Source: an uncultured Corynebacterium sp. | Lineage (GTDB): Bacteria; Actinomycetota; Actinomycetes; Mycobacteriales; Mycobacteriaceae | Direction of reading: 5' to 3' | DNA: 5,914 bases | Assembly: GCF_943912665.1 (NCBI RefSeq) | Contig: NZ_CALTVG010000095.1 | Location: 1 to 5,914 of the forward strand | Shown: in pieces, positions 1 through 5,879 of the stretch | Position numbering within the stretch: position 1 is the stretch's first letter | Layout: the number at the start of each line of letters is the position of its first letter | Notes under the pieces: generated by a model | What the model saw: only the letters and a program-made list of their open reading frames with translations | The model's database searches: none | Told to the model about the DNA's origin: nothing | Made by a program: the position numbers and the translations under genes

Positions 1-1450
1 GACCTACGGCCTCATCGTCTACCAGGAGCAGATCATGCGTATCTCGCAGAAGGTGGCCAACTACACCGCCGGCGAGGCAGATGGCTTCCGTAAGGCCATG
101 GGTAAGAAGAAGCCGGAAGTCCTGGCGCAGCAGTACGACAAGTTCTGGGGCGGCATGAAGGACAACGGCTACTCCAAGGAGGCCATGGACGCACTGTGGG
201 GCACCATCGAGCCCTTCGCGTCCTACGCGTTCAACAAGTCCCACGCCGCCGGCTACGGTTTGGTGTCCTTCTGGACGGCCTACCTCAAGGCCTACTACGC
301 GCCGGAGTACATGGCCGCGCTGCTGACCTCCGTGGGCGATAAGAAGGACAAGTCCGCTATCTATCTCGCCGACTGCCGTCACCTGGGCATCCGCGTGCTG
401 TCCCCGGATGTCAATGAGTCCCAAGAAACGTTTCAGGCTGTGGGCGAGGATATTCGCTTCGGCATGGGCGCTATCCGCAACGTGGGTGGGGAAGTGGTCG
501 ATTCCATCGTGAAGACCCGTCGCGAGAAGGGCGCGTACACTTCCTTCTCCGACTACCTGGACAAGATCGAGCTGGCCGCCTGTTCCAAGCGCGTGACCGA
601 ATCCCTCATCAAGGCCGGCGCTTTCGACTCCCTGGGGCACCCGCGCAAGGGGCTCATGCTCATCCACGAGGACGCGGTGGACTCGGTGCAGACCACCAAG
701 AAGGCAGCGGACAAAGGCCAGTTCGATCTCTTCGCTGGCTTCGGCGGCGGCGAGGAGGAGGGCGAGTCCGTCTCCGCGTTCGCCATCGACATCCCGGATG
801 AGCAGTGGGATCGCAAGCACGAGCTGGCCCTGGAGCGTGAGATGCTGGGCCTCTACGTCTCCGGCCACCCGCTCGACGGCTTTGAGGAAGCCCTCAACGC
901 GCAGATTGATACCCCTATCCCGAAGATTCTTAATGGCGAGGTGGGCAACGGCCAGGAGCTGGTCATTGGCGGCATCATCTCCGGCGTGGATAGGCGTTTT
1001 TCCAAGCGCGATGGCTCCCCGTGGGCCATCGTCAGCATGGAGGACCACAACGGTGCCCAGGTGGACATCCTGGTGTTCAACCAGGTCTATTCGCTGGTGT
1101 CGACGCTGATTGCGGAGGACAATATCATCCTGGCCAAGGTCCAGGTGAAGATCCGGGATGAGCGCATGTCCCTGTTCTGCTCGGATATCCGCGTCCCCGA
1201 CCTGGGGCCTGGCAACGGTGCGGGCCTGCCGCTGCGGCTGACCATGCGCACGGACCAGTGCACGATGGACAACATTGCCCGGCTTAAGCAGGTGCTGGTC
1301 AACAACAAGGGCGAATCCGATGTGTACCTCACGCTGGTCGACGGCGAAGAGTCCACCATGATGGTCCTGGGTGATCACCTGCGCGTGGAGCGCTCGAGCA
1401 ACCTCATGGGTGACCTCAAGGCGACGATGGGGGCGGGCATCCTCGGGTGA
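1..1450 (+). CDS. dnaE: DNA polymerase III alpha subunit, C-terminal part (5' end outside window)
   Basis: This is the catalytic subunit of the replicative DNA polymerase. The reading frame is open from base 2, giving 482 residues before TGA at 1448-1450; a full actinobacterial DnaE has roughly 1,180 residues, so well over half, including the PHP domain and the catalytic aspartates, lies to the left. The visible part begins with TYGLIVYQEQIM (2-37), a conserved C-family polymerase block. FNKSHAAGYG (230-259) and the following aromatic-rich helix through YYAPEYM are also typical of the family. A helix-hairpin-helix-like segment follows (about 470-655), then QFDLF (719-733), which fits the beta-clamp binding motif of bacterial DnaE, then MLGLYVSGHPL (842-874). 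An OB-fold covers about 960-1205 and a C-terminal domain ends the protein. No frameshift is seen. Family assignment is very secure; only the missing 5' part limits the entry. Confidence 0.97.
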   Translation, partial: TYGLIVYQEQIMRISQKVANYTAGEADGFRKAMGKKKPEVLAQQYDKFWGGMKDNGYSKEAMDALWGTIEPFASYAFNKSHAAGYGLVSFWTAYLKAYYAPEYMAALLTSVGDKKDKSAIYLADCRHLGIRVLSPDVNESQETFQAVGEDIRFGMGAIRNVGGEVVDSIVKTRREKGAYTSFSDYLDKIELAACSKRVTESLIKAGAFDSLGHPRKGLMLIHEDAVDSVQTTKKAADKGQFDLFAGFGGGEEEGESVSAFAIDIPDEQWDRKHELALEREMLGLYVSGHPLDGFEEALNAQIDTPIPKILNGEVGNGQELVIGGIISGVDRRFSKRDGSPWAIVSMEDHNGAQVDILVFNQVYSLVSTLIAEDNIILAKVQVKIRDERMSLFCSDIRVPDLGPGNGAGLPLRLTMRTDQCTMDNIARLKQVLVNNKGESDVYLTLVDGEESTMMVLGDHLRVERSSNLMGDLKATMGAGILG

Positions 1451-1492
1451 ATTTAAGTTGATGGGGAATCCCGTGGGACTGGTCCCTTACGC

Positions 1493-1498
1493 TATTCT
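1493..1498 (+). promoter_or_regulatory. Probable -10 box of the methyltransferase promoter
   Basis: GCTATTCTAG at 1491-1500 fits the corynebacterial extended -10 pattern gnTAnanTng at every fixed base except the central A. It lies 37 bases before the ATG, which leaves a leader of about 30 bases. No convincing -35 hexamer is found 16-19 bases upstream, but -35 elements are poorly conserved in corynebacteria. The last four bases of the hexamer are inside the adjoining palindrome, so a bound repressor would block RNA polymerase. The start point is inferred, not shown. Confidence 0.45.
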
Positions 1499-1516
1499 AG
1501 ACAGCATAGTCTAGAA
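1495..1516. promoter_or_regulatory. McbR-type operator (TAGAC-N6-GTCTA palindrome)
   Basis: TTCTAGAC (1495-1502), spacer AGCATA, and GTCTAGAA (1509-1516) form a perfect inverted repeat with 8-base arms. Its core is exactly TAGAC-N6-GTCTA, the binding motif known for McbR of Corynebacterium glutamicum. McbR is a TetR-family repressor of methionine and cysteine genes that is released by S-adenosylhomocysteine. The site overlaps the probable -10 box and the expected transcription start, the usual place for repression. The downstream gene belongs to the methionine synthase superfamily, which fits. The palindrome is seen directly; binding by McbR is inferred from motif and context. Confidence 0.8.
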
Positions 1517-1535
1517 GGAAGGAACCTGATTTCCC

Positions 1536-2732
1536 ATGGTCAACAAGATTCGCACCACCCACGTGGGCTCATTGCCGCGCACGAAGGAGCTGCTGGAAGC
1601 TAACCTCGAGCGCTCCGCCGGCACCATCTCCGAGGAGAAGTTCCACGACATTTTGGAGCGCTCCGTGGCGGACGTGGTCAAGCGTCAGCTGGATCTCGGC
1701 CTCGACATCATTAACGAGGGCGAGTACGGCCACATCACCTCCGGCGCCGTGGACTACGGCGCGTGGTGGAACTACTCCTTTACCCGCCTGGGCGGGCTGA
1801 CCATGACGGACAAGGACCGCTGGGAGATCGGTGACAAGATTCGCTCGGAGCCGGGCAAGATTCGCCTGTCTTCGATGAAGGACCGCCGCGACCGCGCCCT
1901 GTTCTCCGAGGCCTACAACGACCCGGATTCCGGCATCTTCACCGGCCGCAAGAAGGTGGCCAACCCGGAGTTCACCGGTCCGGTGACCTACATCGGCCAG
2001 GACCAGGTGGCAGCGGACGTGAAGCTGCTTGCCGACGCCCTCCCGGACCGCGCAGAAGGCTTCGTCGCCGCGCTGTCCCCGGGTGCTGCTGCGCGCCTTC
2101 CCAACAAGTACTACGACGATGAGTCCGAGCTCGTCCGTGCCTGCGGTGAGGCCCTCAAGGAGGAGTACAAGGCTATTACGGACGCAGGCCTGACCGTTCA
2201 GTTCGACGCTCCGGACCTGGCGGAGGCGTGGGACTCGGTGGTCCCGGAGCCGACGGTGAAGGATTTTCAGGCCTTCCTGCACGAGCGCATCGAGATCCTC
2301 AACGAGTCCATCAAGGACATCCCGCGCGAGCAGACCCGCCTGCACATCTGCTGGGGCTCCTGGCACGGCCCGCACGTCACCGACATTCCGTTCGCGGACA
2401 TCATCGAGGAGATCCTGCAGGCCAAGGTTGGCGGCTTCTCCTTCGAGGGGGCTTCCCCGCGTCACGCACACGAGTGGCGCGTGTGGCAGGACCACACGCT
2501 TCCGGAGGGCACCGTCATCTACCCGGGCGTGGTCTCGCACTCCACCAACGCGGTGGAGCACCCGCGCCTGGTGGCTGACCGCATTATCCAGTTCGCGGAG
2601 CTGGTGGGCCCGGAGAACGTTATCGCCTCCACGGACTGCGGCCTCGGCGGCCGTCTGCACCACCAGATCGCGTGGGCCAAGCTCCAGTCCCTCGTGGAGG
2701 GCGCGGAGATCGCCACGAAGGAACTGTTCTAG
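1536..2732 (+). CDS. Cobalamin-independent methionine synthase (MetE C-terminal domain)-like zinc methyltransferase
   Basis: This is a 398-residue cytoplasmic protein of the MetE catalytic-domain superfamily, whose members transfer a methyl or alkyl group to a thiol held by zinc. HVGSLPR (residues 9-15) is the characteristic N-terminal motif. INEGEYG (59-65) matches the glutamate-containing homocysteine-site segment, and QFDAPDLAE (222-230) holds the matching aspartate, D224. The zinc ligands expected from MetE are present in order: H270 and C272 in LHICWGSWHG, E304 in FSFEGASPR, and C368 in STDCGLGGR. The protein is about half as long as classical MetE and lacks its N-terminal half. The methyl donor is therefore uncertain: it may be a core methionine synthase, a salvage enzyme using another methyl compound, or a thiol alkyltransferase like epoxyalkane:CoM transferase. 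The ATG is supported by AGGAAGGAA at 1516-1524 and by the motif lying close to the start. The operator upstream points to sulfur-regulated expression. It is probably monocistronic, ending at the terminator downstream. Confidence 0.88.
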   Translation: MVNKIRTTHVGSLPRTKELLEANLERSAGTISEEKFHDILERSVADVVKRQLDLGLDIINEGEYGHITSGAVDYGAWWNYSFTRLGGLTMTDKDRWEIGDKIRSEPGKIRLSSMKDRRDRALFSEAYNDPDSGIFTGRKKVANPEFTGPVTYIGQDQVAADVKLLADALPDRAEGFVAALSPGAAARLPNKYYDDESELVRACGEALKEEYKAITDAGLTVQFDAPDLAEAWDSVVPEPTVKDFQAFLHERIEILNESIKDIPREQTRLHICWGSWHGPHVTDIPFADIIEEILQAKVGGFSFEGASPRHAHEWRVWQDHTLPEGTVIYPGVVSHSTNAVEHPRLVADRIIQFAELVGPENVIASTDCGLGGRLHHQIAWAKLQSLVEGAEIATKELF

Positions 2733-2746
2733 TCAGAAAACAGAGG

Positions 2747-2778
2747 AAGGGCGCTGCGGAGAATTCCGCAGCGCCCTT
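2747..2778. terminator. Convergent (probably bidirectional) transcription terminator
   Basis: AAGGGCGCTGCGGA (2747-2760) pairs perfectly with TCCGCAGCGCCCTT (2765-2778) around a four-base GAAT loop. This 14-bp, mostly G:C stem starts 15 bases after the methyltransferase stop and ends 34 bases short of the stop of the opposing gene, so it can serve both. The plus-strand tail has only TTT. On the minus strand the stem is followed by CCTCTGTTTTCTG, which is a better U-rich tail. Weak T runs are common in GC-rich actinobacterial terminators. Confidence 0.85.
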
Positions 2779-2812
2779 TGGCGTCGGTGCGCTAAGACCA
2801 GGCGTGGTACGA

Positions 2813-3610
2813 CTACTTGCCGGCCTTCGCTGCCTCTTCCTCGTGCTTCTTGGAGTTATCCCAGTAGAAGCCCATCGAGCGCAGGGTGGCGGCCAGCTGG
2901 TTGCGGAACTGTGGGTTGAACTGGACTGCCAGGGCCATCACGTTGATGCCAACGCCCAACAGGGAGGCGATGCCGGCCAGCCATGCGCCGACTTCCTTGG
3001 ACGTCTCCGTCGGGCGGGCGGACTGAACCCACTCCGGCATCTCGTCCCATTCCTTCTGCAACTTGGCTTCCTTCTCCGCATCAATGCAGTCCGGGACCGC
3101 CGGCATGCCGGAGGAGCCGTAGCCGTTGAGGACGCCTAAAGCCAGCTCCTCCGGGCCCATGAAGGACGAGCCCGCGGTGCCATCGGCAACAGCCTGCTCG
3201 TGTTCCTTCCGAGCCTGGTCGACCTGTGCCTTGCACTCCGGGGAGAGCTCAGAGGTGTTGACGTGGCCCACGTTGAGCGAGCTTCCGCCGTTGCTGCCGT
3301 TGCTCGAGGAAGAGGACGACTCCTTCTTGGAAGAATCCTCGCCGGAGGAACCATCAGCGGAGGACTCCGGCTTGGCCGGGTCCGTCTTCCCAGCGTCCTG
3401 GTTAGCTTCCTGGCCAGAATCCTGCGCGGCGTCAGCGGCGCTGTCTGCGGCGGCCTCTGCCGTGCTGTCCGCGGCGCCGTCGGCGGCCGCCGGGGCAGAC
3501 TCAGCGGTTGCCGGGGCAGGCGTCGGGGTGGTGTCCGCGGCGCTGGCAACCGGGGTGACCAATGCCAGGCTGGTGGCACAGACCGTAACGAGGGACGTGG
3601 AAAGGCGCAT
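2813..3610 (-). CDS. Exported, C-terminally membrane-anchored protein with low-complexity linker, function unknown
   Basis: I do not recognise a family for this 265-residue protein. Residues 1-24 form a Sec signal peptide with a likely cut after ASA (22-24). Residues 25 to about 112 are a low-complexity stretch rich in Ala, Ser, Asp, Glu and Pro, including six serines in a row (98-103), which should be an extended linker across the cell wall. A small region follows (about 113-200) with only two cysteines, C126 and C175, which could form a disulfide outside the cell. One hydrophobic helix at about 207-229 is followed by FNPQFRNQL and a charged tail (KKHEEEAAKAGK) that probably faces the cytoplasm. 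The ATG is supported by AAGGAG ten bases upstream. It lies 88 bases after the propeller gene in the same direction and may be co-transcribed or have its own promoter. The gene is real by its signal peptide, Shine-Dalgarno and anchor; its role is open. Confidence 0.85.
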   Translation of the reverse strand: MRLSTSLVTVCATSLALVTPVASAADTTPTPAPATAESAPAAADGAADSTAEAAADSAADAAQDSGQEANQDAGKTDPAKPESSADGSSGEDSSKKESSSSSSNGSNGGSSLNVGHVNTSELSPECKAQVDQARKEHEQAVADGTAGSSFMGPEELALGVLNGYGSSGMPAVPDCIDAEKEAKLQKEWDEMPEWVQSARPTETSKEVGAWLAGIASLLGVGINVMALAVQFNPQFRNQLAATLRSMGFYWDNSKKHEEEAAKAGK

Positions 3611-3620
3611 AGCGGGAATT

Positions 3621-3626
3621 CTCCTT
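3621..3626 (-). promoter_or_regulatory. Shine-Dalgarno site of the 265-residue exported protein
   Basis: The minus strand reads AAGGAG here, ten bases before the ATG at 3610-3608. It fixes the start just in front of a complete signal peptide. Confidence 0.75.
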
Positions 3627-3667
3627 GAAGGTACGACAGGTGTAGGGAGCTAGTCGAAGCTCATTTC

Positions 3668-3673
3668 AATGTA
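3668..3673 (-). promoter_or_regulatory. Possible internal -10 box for the 265-residue gene
   Basis: The minus strand reads GCTACATTGA (3675-3666), with TACATT as the hexamer. This matches gnTAnanTng except at the last base. It lies in the 88-base gap after the propeller stop and would give a leader of about 50 bases. No clear -35 is present. A short hairpin (CAGCC 3675-3679 pairing with GGCTG 3685-3689) sits just upstream and could be a weak terminator or part of control. The second gene may therefore be expressed separately from the propeller gene. Confidence 0.3.
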
Positions 3674-3698
3674 GCAGCCTGCCCGGCTGGGCGTGTGC

Positions 3699-5630
3699 TT
3701 ACAGGAACTTCTCCAGCTGTGCACGCAGCTCCGCAGGCACGGCACCGAGGACGAAGTCACGGATAGCCGGGTTGGTCATGACACCGGCAGCCACGGCGAC
3801 TCCCGCGATGATGCTGATGAGGGAACCCGTCAGGAAGCCACGGGAGGAGTAGGAGCTGGCGAGCTTCGCAGCGTCGTCGCCCTTGACCTTGCCGTCGTTG
3901 CTGTCGTTGTCGTCATCCTCGTCGGAAGCCAGCAGGTCCTCGACAGAGTAGACAGTGGTGGTGCCGGAGACCTCGTTGCCCACGAGCAGGAGGTACTCGC
4001 CGTTGGGGGAGTCCTTCTTGTCCACGAATGCGAAGCCCTCCGGGCCGAGGTCACCGGCGTCGGCGAACTCGTCGGTGGAGAAGTCGCGGTTATTGACGTA
4101 GGTCTCGAACTTCGCGTTCTGCGGGTCGGTGACGTCGTAGACAAAGATTCCGCCGACGCGCTCCGCGCCGATGAAGGCGTAGGTGCGCTCGCCCACGGTG
4201 CCGATGGTCAGCGCCTCCGGCTCCGGACCCTTGTTGTCGGAGCGGTCATCGAACTCGGCGGAATCGTTGCTGGCGTTGTGGTGGAACACGCCTGCCTCGT
4301 TGAGCTCGGCGGTGATCTCCTCGAATTCAGAGCCGGAGTCGAAGACAACGTTGCCCTCGGAATCGTAGATGCTGAAGGAGCGGGAACCATAGGCAAACAA
4401 CTCGTCGAAGCAGCCCTTCTCCTCATTCCAGCCGGAGGCGTTGGTCAGCTTGAGGTTACCGGCCTGCTTCTTGTCAGCCAGCTCCTCCAGGTTGGCATCA
4501 CCCAGCGCGCCCTCGCACACCTTGCCGTCCTCAATGAGGTCCTTGAGCTCCACCTCATCGGTGTAGACGCCGGAGCCGCCGTCCTTTTCCTTCACACCCC
4601 ACTCGCGGGCATCGCCCTCGTTCGCGGTGGCGAAGTAGGTCTGGCCGCCCGCGGCGAAGGCGCCGATAGAATCCGGCATGGACAGGCCCTTCACCGGCAC
4701 GGTGCGCAGCTCGGCCGTGTCGTCCTTGTTGGACGGATCGATCGGTGTGGTGCTGTGGTCGGCGACGAAAGCCGGGACGATCTTCTCCACGGTGGCGGAG
4801 GCAATGTCGATGATGCCGATGGCGTTAGCCTCCTGCAGGGTGACGTAGGCCGTGCCGTCCTGGGAGGAGATGTACTCCGGCTCGAAGTCGATAGAGGGCT
4901 TGGCATCGTGGTCCTCGGGTCCGAACACGCGCACGCCGGCGGGCAGCTCCTGGCCGTCGAAGGCCCTGAAATCCGCGGTGCGGGCGGCGGACTCGGCGGG
5001 GGCCTCCACGCCCTTCGGCAGCTCAATTACGGAAACGGAACCCTCCGGGTCCGTGACGTAGTCGGTGCCCTCGTCGTTGAGCTCGTTGGACGGCTCGCCC
5101 TCGTTGGCCAGCAGTGCGTGGCCGCCATCGGCGGTGATGTGCACGTTATCCGGCAGGGCGCCGACGGTGATGCGGCCTAGGATGGAGGACTCAAGGTCCT
5201 CGGCGGCGGCGTCAAAGAACAGCGCCTCGCCGTTCTCCGTCTTGTCTGCCTGCTGGACCGCAGCCACGGCCAAGCCATCCGGGCGCACGGCGACGGAGTT
5301 GATCTCCTTGTCCTCCCCGGCGGAGATGGAGCCGACGAGGGTGGGCTTGGCCGGATCGGCGGCGTCGAGGACGTCGATCTTGCCGGAGCGGGCGTTGACG
5401 GTGAGGATGCGCTTGGAGGCCGGGTGGAAGGCGACGATCTCGGCGGCGGACTCCTCGTACACACCGGACTCGTAGGTTCCGATGGGGGAGAGCTTCACGG
5501 ACGCGTTGGCAGCGGAGTGCTCGGTGACGTCACTGACAATCGCCGCGTGTGCGGCCGGGGCGGCCAGGCTCAGGCTGGTGGCGGTAGCCACGCACAGAGT
5601 GAGGGCGCGGCGGGGGAAAGAGCGAGACAT
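3699..5630 (-). CDS. Choice-of-anchor I family exported beta-propeller protein
   Basis: This 643-residue protein belongs to the choice-of-anchor I family, exported beta-propeller proteins often annotated as alkaline phosphatase-like or phytase-like; the enzyme activity is not established. Residues 1-29 are a signal peptide with a likely cut after AHA (27-29). The twin arginines in FPRRALTL leave Tat export possible. Family blocks run in order: AAEIVAFHP (62-70), LPDNVHITADGG and LLANEGEPSNE (159-183), EPEYISSQDGTAYVTLQEAN (250-269), FATANEGDAREW (333-344), GSRSFSIYDSEGNVVFDSG (415-433), DDRSDNKGPEPEAL (461-474), AFIGAERVGGIFVYDVTDP (485-503) and LLLVGNEVSGTTTVYSVEDL (547-566). C372 and C407 could form a disulfide. 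An acidic linker (DEDDDNDSNDG, 570-580) leads to one hydrophobic helix (about 598-618) and then NPAIRDFVLGAVPAELRAQL, so the protein should be held in the membrane with the propeller outside. The ATG is preceded by AAGGAG at eight bases. No promoter is obvious on this strand; possible control repeats lie upstream. Confidence 0.93.
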   Translation of the reverse strand: MSRSFPRRALTLCVATATSLSLAAPAAHAAIVSDVTEHSAANASVKLSPIGTYESGVYEESAAEIVAFHPASKRILTVNARSGKIDVLDAADPAKPTLVGSISAGEDKEINSVAVRPDGLAVAAVQQADKTENGEALFFDAAAEDLESSILGRITVGALPDNVHITADGGHALLANEGEPSNELNDEGTDYVTDPEGSVSVIELPKGVEAPAESAARTADFRAFDGQELPAGVRVFGPEDHDAKPSIDFEPEYISSQDGTAYVTLQEANAIGIIDIASATVEKIVPAFVADHSTTPIDPSNKDDTAELRTVPVKGLSMPDSIGAFAAGGQTYFATANEGDAREWGVKEKDGGSGVYTDEVELKDLIEDGKVCEGALGDANLEELADKKQAGNLKLTNASGWNEEKGCFDELFAYGSRSFSIYDSEGNVVFDSGSEFEEITAELNEAGVFHHNASNDSAEFDDRSDNKGPEPEALTIGTVGERTYAFIGAERVGGIFVYDVTDPQNAKFETYVNNRDFSTDEFADAGDLGPEGFAFVDKKDSPNGEYLLLVGNEVSGTTTVYSVEDLLASDEDDDNDSNDGKVKGDDAAKLASSYSSRGFLTGSLISIIAGVAVAAGVMTNPAIRDFVLGAVPAELRAQLEKFL

Positions 5631-5638
5631 GCTTGAGG

Positions 5639-5644
5639 CTCCTT
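5639..5644 (-). promoter_or_regulatory. Shine-Dalgarno site of the choice-of-anchor I gene
   Basis: The minus strand reads AAGGAG, eight bases before the ATG at 5630-5628. It supports this start, which gives an intact signal peptide with an n-region of SRSFPRR. Confidence 0.8.
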
Positions 5645-5722
5645 GTGAGATACGTTCCGGGTGGAATCAGTGGAGTGAGAAAACGGACGGTGAGAGAGCT
5701 CCCCGCCGAAGAGGCAGAGAGC

Positions 5723-5758
5723 AACACGAACCACACTACGGTGACGGGAACACGAACC
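5723..5758. repeat. Pair of 10-base direct repeats upstream of the choice-of-anchor I gene
   Basis: AACACGAACC occurs at 5723-5732 and again at 5749-5758, an exact repeat with a 26-base period (GGTTCGTGTT on the minus strand). The copies lie 93-128 bases upstream of the propeller gene start, within its leader or promoter. The repeat is seen directly; a role as a regulator site is only a suggestion. Confidence 0.45.
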
Positions 5759-5769
5759 GTGGGCAAAGA

Positions 5770-5809
5770 AGTAACGCGCAGTGAAGATTTGGGTAAACAT
5801 CGCGTTAAC
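5770..5809 (-). promoter_or_regulatory. Phased GTTNAC-like units, possible PHO box
   Basis: On the minus strand four related units follow each other: GTTAAC (5809-5804), GTTTAC (5798-5793), CTTCAC (5786-5781) and GTTACT (5775-5770), with start-to-start spacing of 11, 12 and 11 bases. Streptomyces PhoP binds 11-base direct repeat units with a GTTCACC core, and corynebacterial PhoR also binds tandem 8-base repeats with a 3-base spacer. GTTTACC matches that core in six of seven bases, and the others match less well. The position, 140-180 bases upstream of the propeller start, is plausible for an activator. Function is inferred. Confidence 0.3.
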
Positions 5810-5853
5810 CGGTCGAGTGCTAGGTAACGTGTTCTGCGGGCCGACCTACCGGC

Positions 5854-5859
5854 TAGAAT
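5854..5859 (+). promoter_or_regulatory. Plus-strand -10 box for a gene at or beyond the right edge
   Basis: GCTAGAATTG at 5852-5861 fits the corynebacterial gnTAnanTng pattern at every fixed base, with hexamer TAGAAT. Transcription would start near 5866. A GGAG at 5887-5890 is six bases before an ATG at 5897-5899 that opens MFLDGM and runs off the window, so a plus-strand gene probably begins here or just after. Six codons do not allow a product call. The -35 region is weak. Confidence 0.5.
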
Positions 5860-5863
5860 TGTG

Positions 5864-5877
5864 ATGTCTAGCGACAT
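5864..5877. promoter_or_regulatory. Small palindrome at the expected start of the plus-strand transcript
   Basis: ATGTC (5864-5868), TAGC, and GACAT (5873-5877) form a perfect inverted repeat with five-base arms, five bases after the TAGAAT -10 box. This is a typical operator position, but short arms like these also occur by chance. No regulator is assigned. Confidence 0.25.
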
Positions 5878-5879
5878 TT

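Noticed and set aside
1464..1486. GGGAATCCC and GGGACTGGTCCC as a dnaE terminator
   Set aside because: Both symmetries allow only about four base pairs in a real hairpin, and no T run follows. It is probably not an efficient terminator.
1569..2663. Long open frame on the minus strand (364 codons) opposite the methyltransferase
   Set aside because: It lies wholly inside a gene with clear family motifs and zinc ligands. Its translation is rich in Val, Arg, Leu and Ala with no domain, as expected for the antisense frame of GC-rich coding sequence.
2672..3139. Plus-strand open frame crossing the methyltransferase end and terminator
   Set aside because: It overlaps the end of one real gene, runs through the terminator stem and continues antisense to the next gene, with no ribosome site or recognisable domain.
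3126..3653. Serine/alanine-rich plus-strand frame opposite the exported protein
   Set aside because: Its composition simply mirrors the low-complexity linker on the other strand. The minus-strand reading has a signal peptide, Shine-Dalgarno site and anchor.
3693..5180. Long open frame on the plus strand (495 codons) opposite the propeller gene
   Set aside because: The minus-strand protein has all family blocks, a signal peptide and a Shine-Dalgarno site. The plus-strand frame is a Gly/Val/Leu-rich antisense shadow without motifs.
5748..5834. GAACACG (5748-5754) and CGTGTTC (5828-5834) as a long-range inverted repeat
   Set aside because: Seven-base arms with more than 70 bases between them are expected by chance in this composition.
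5860..5877. GlxR (CRP-type) site in TGTGATGTCTAGCGACAT
   Set aside because: The left half TGTGA fits, but the right half does not give TCACA at the required six-base spacing.
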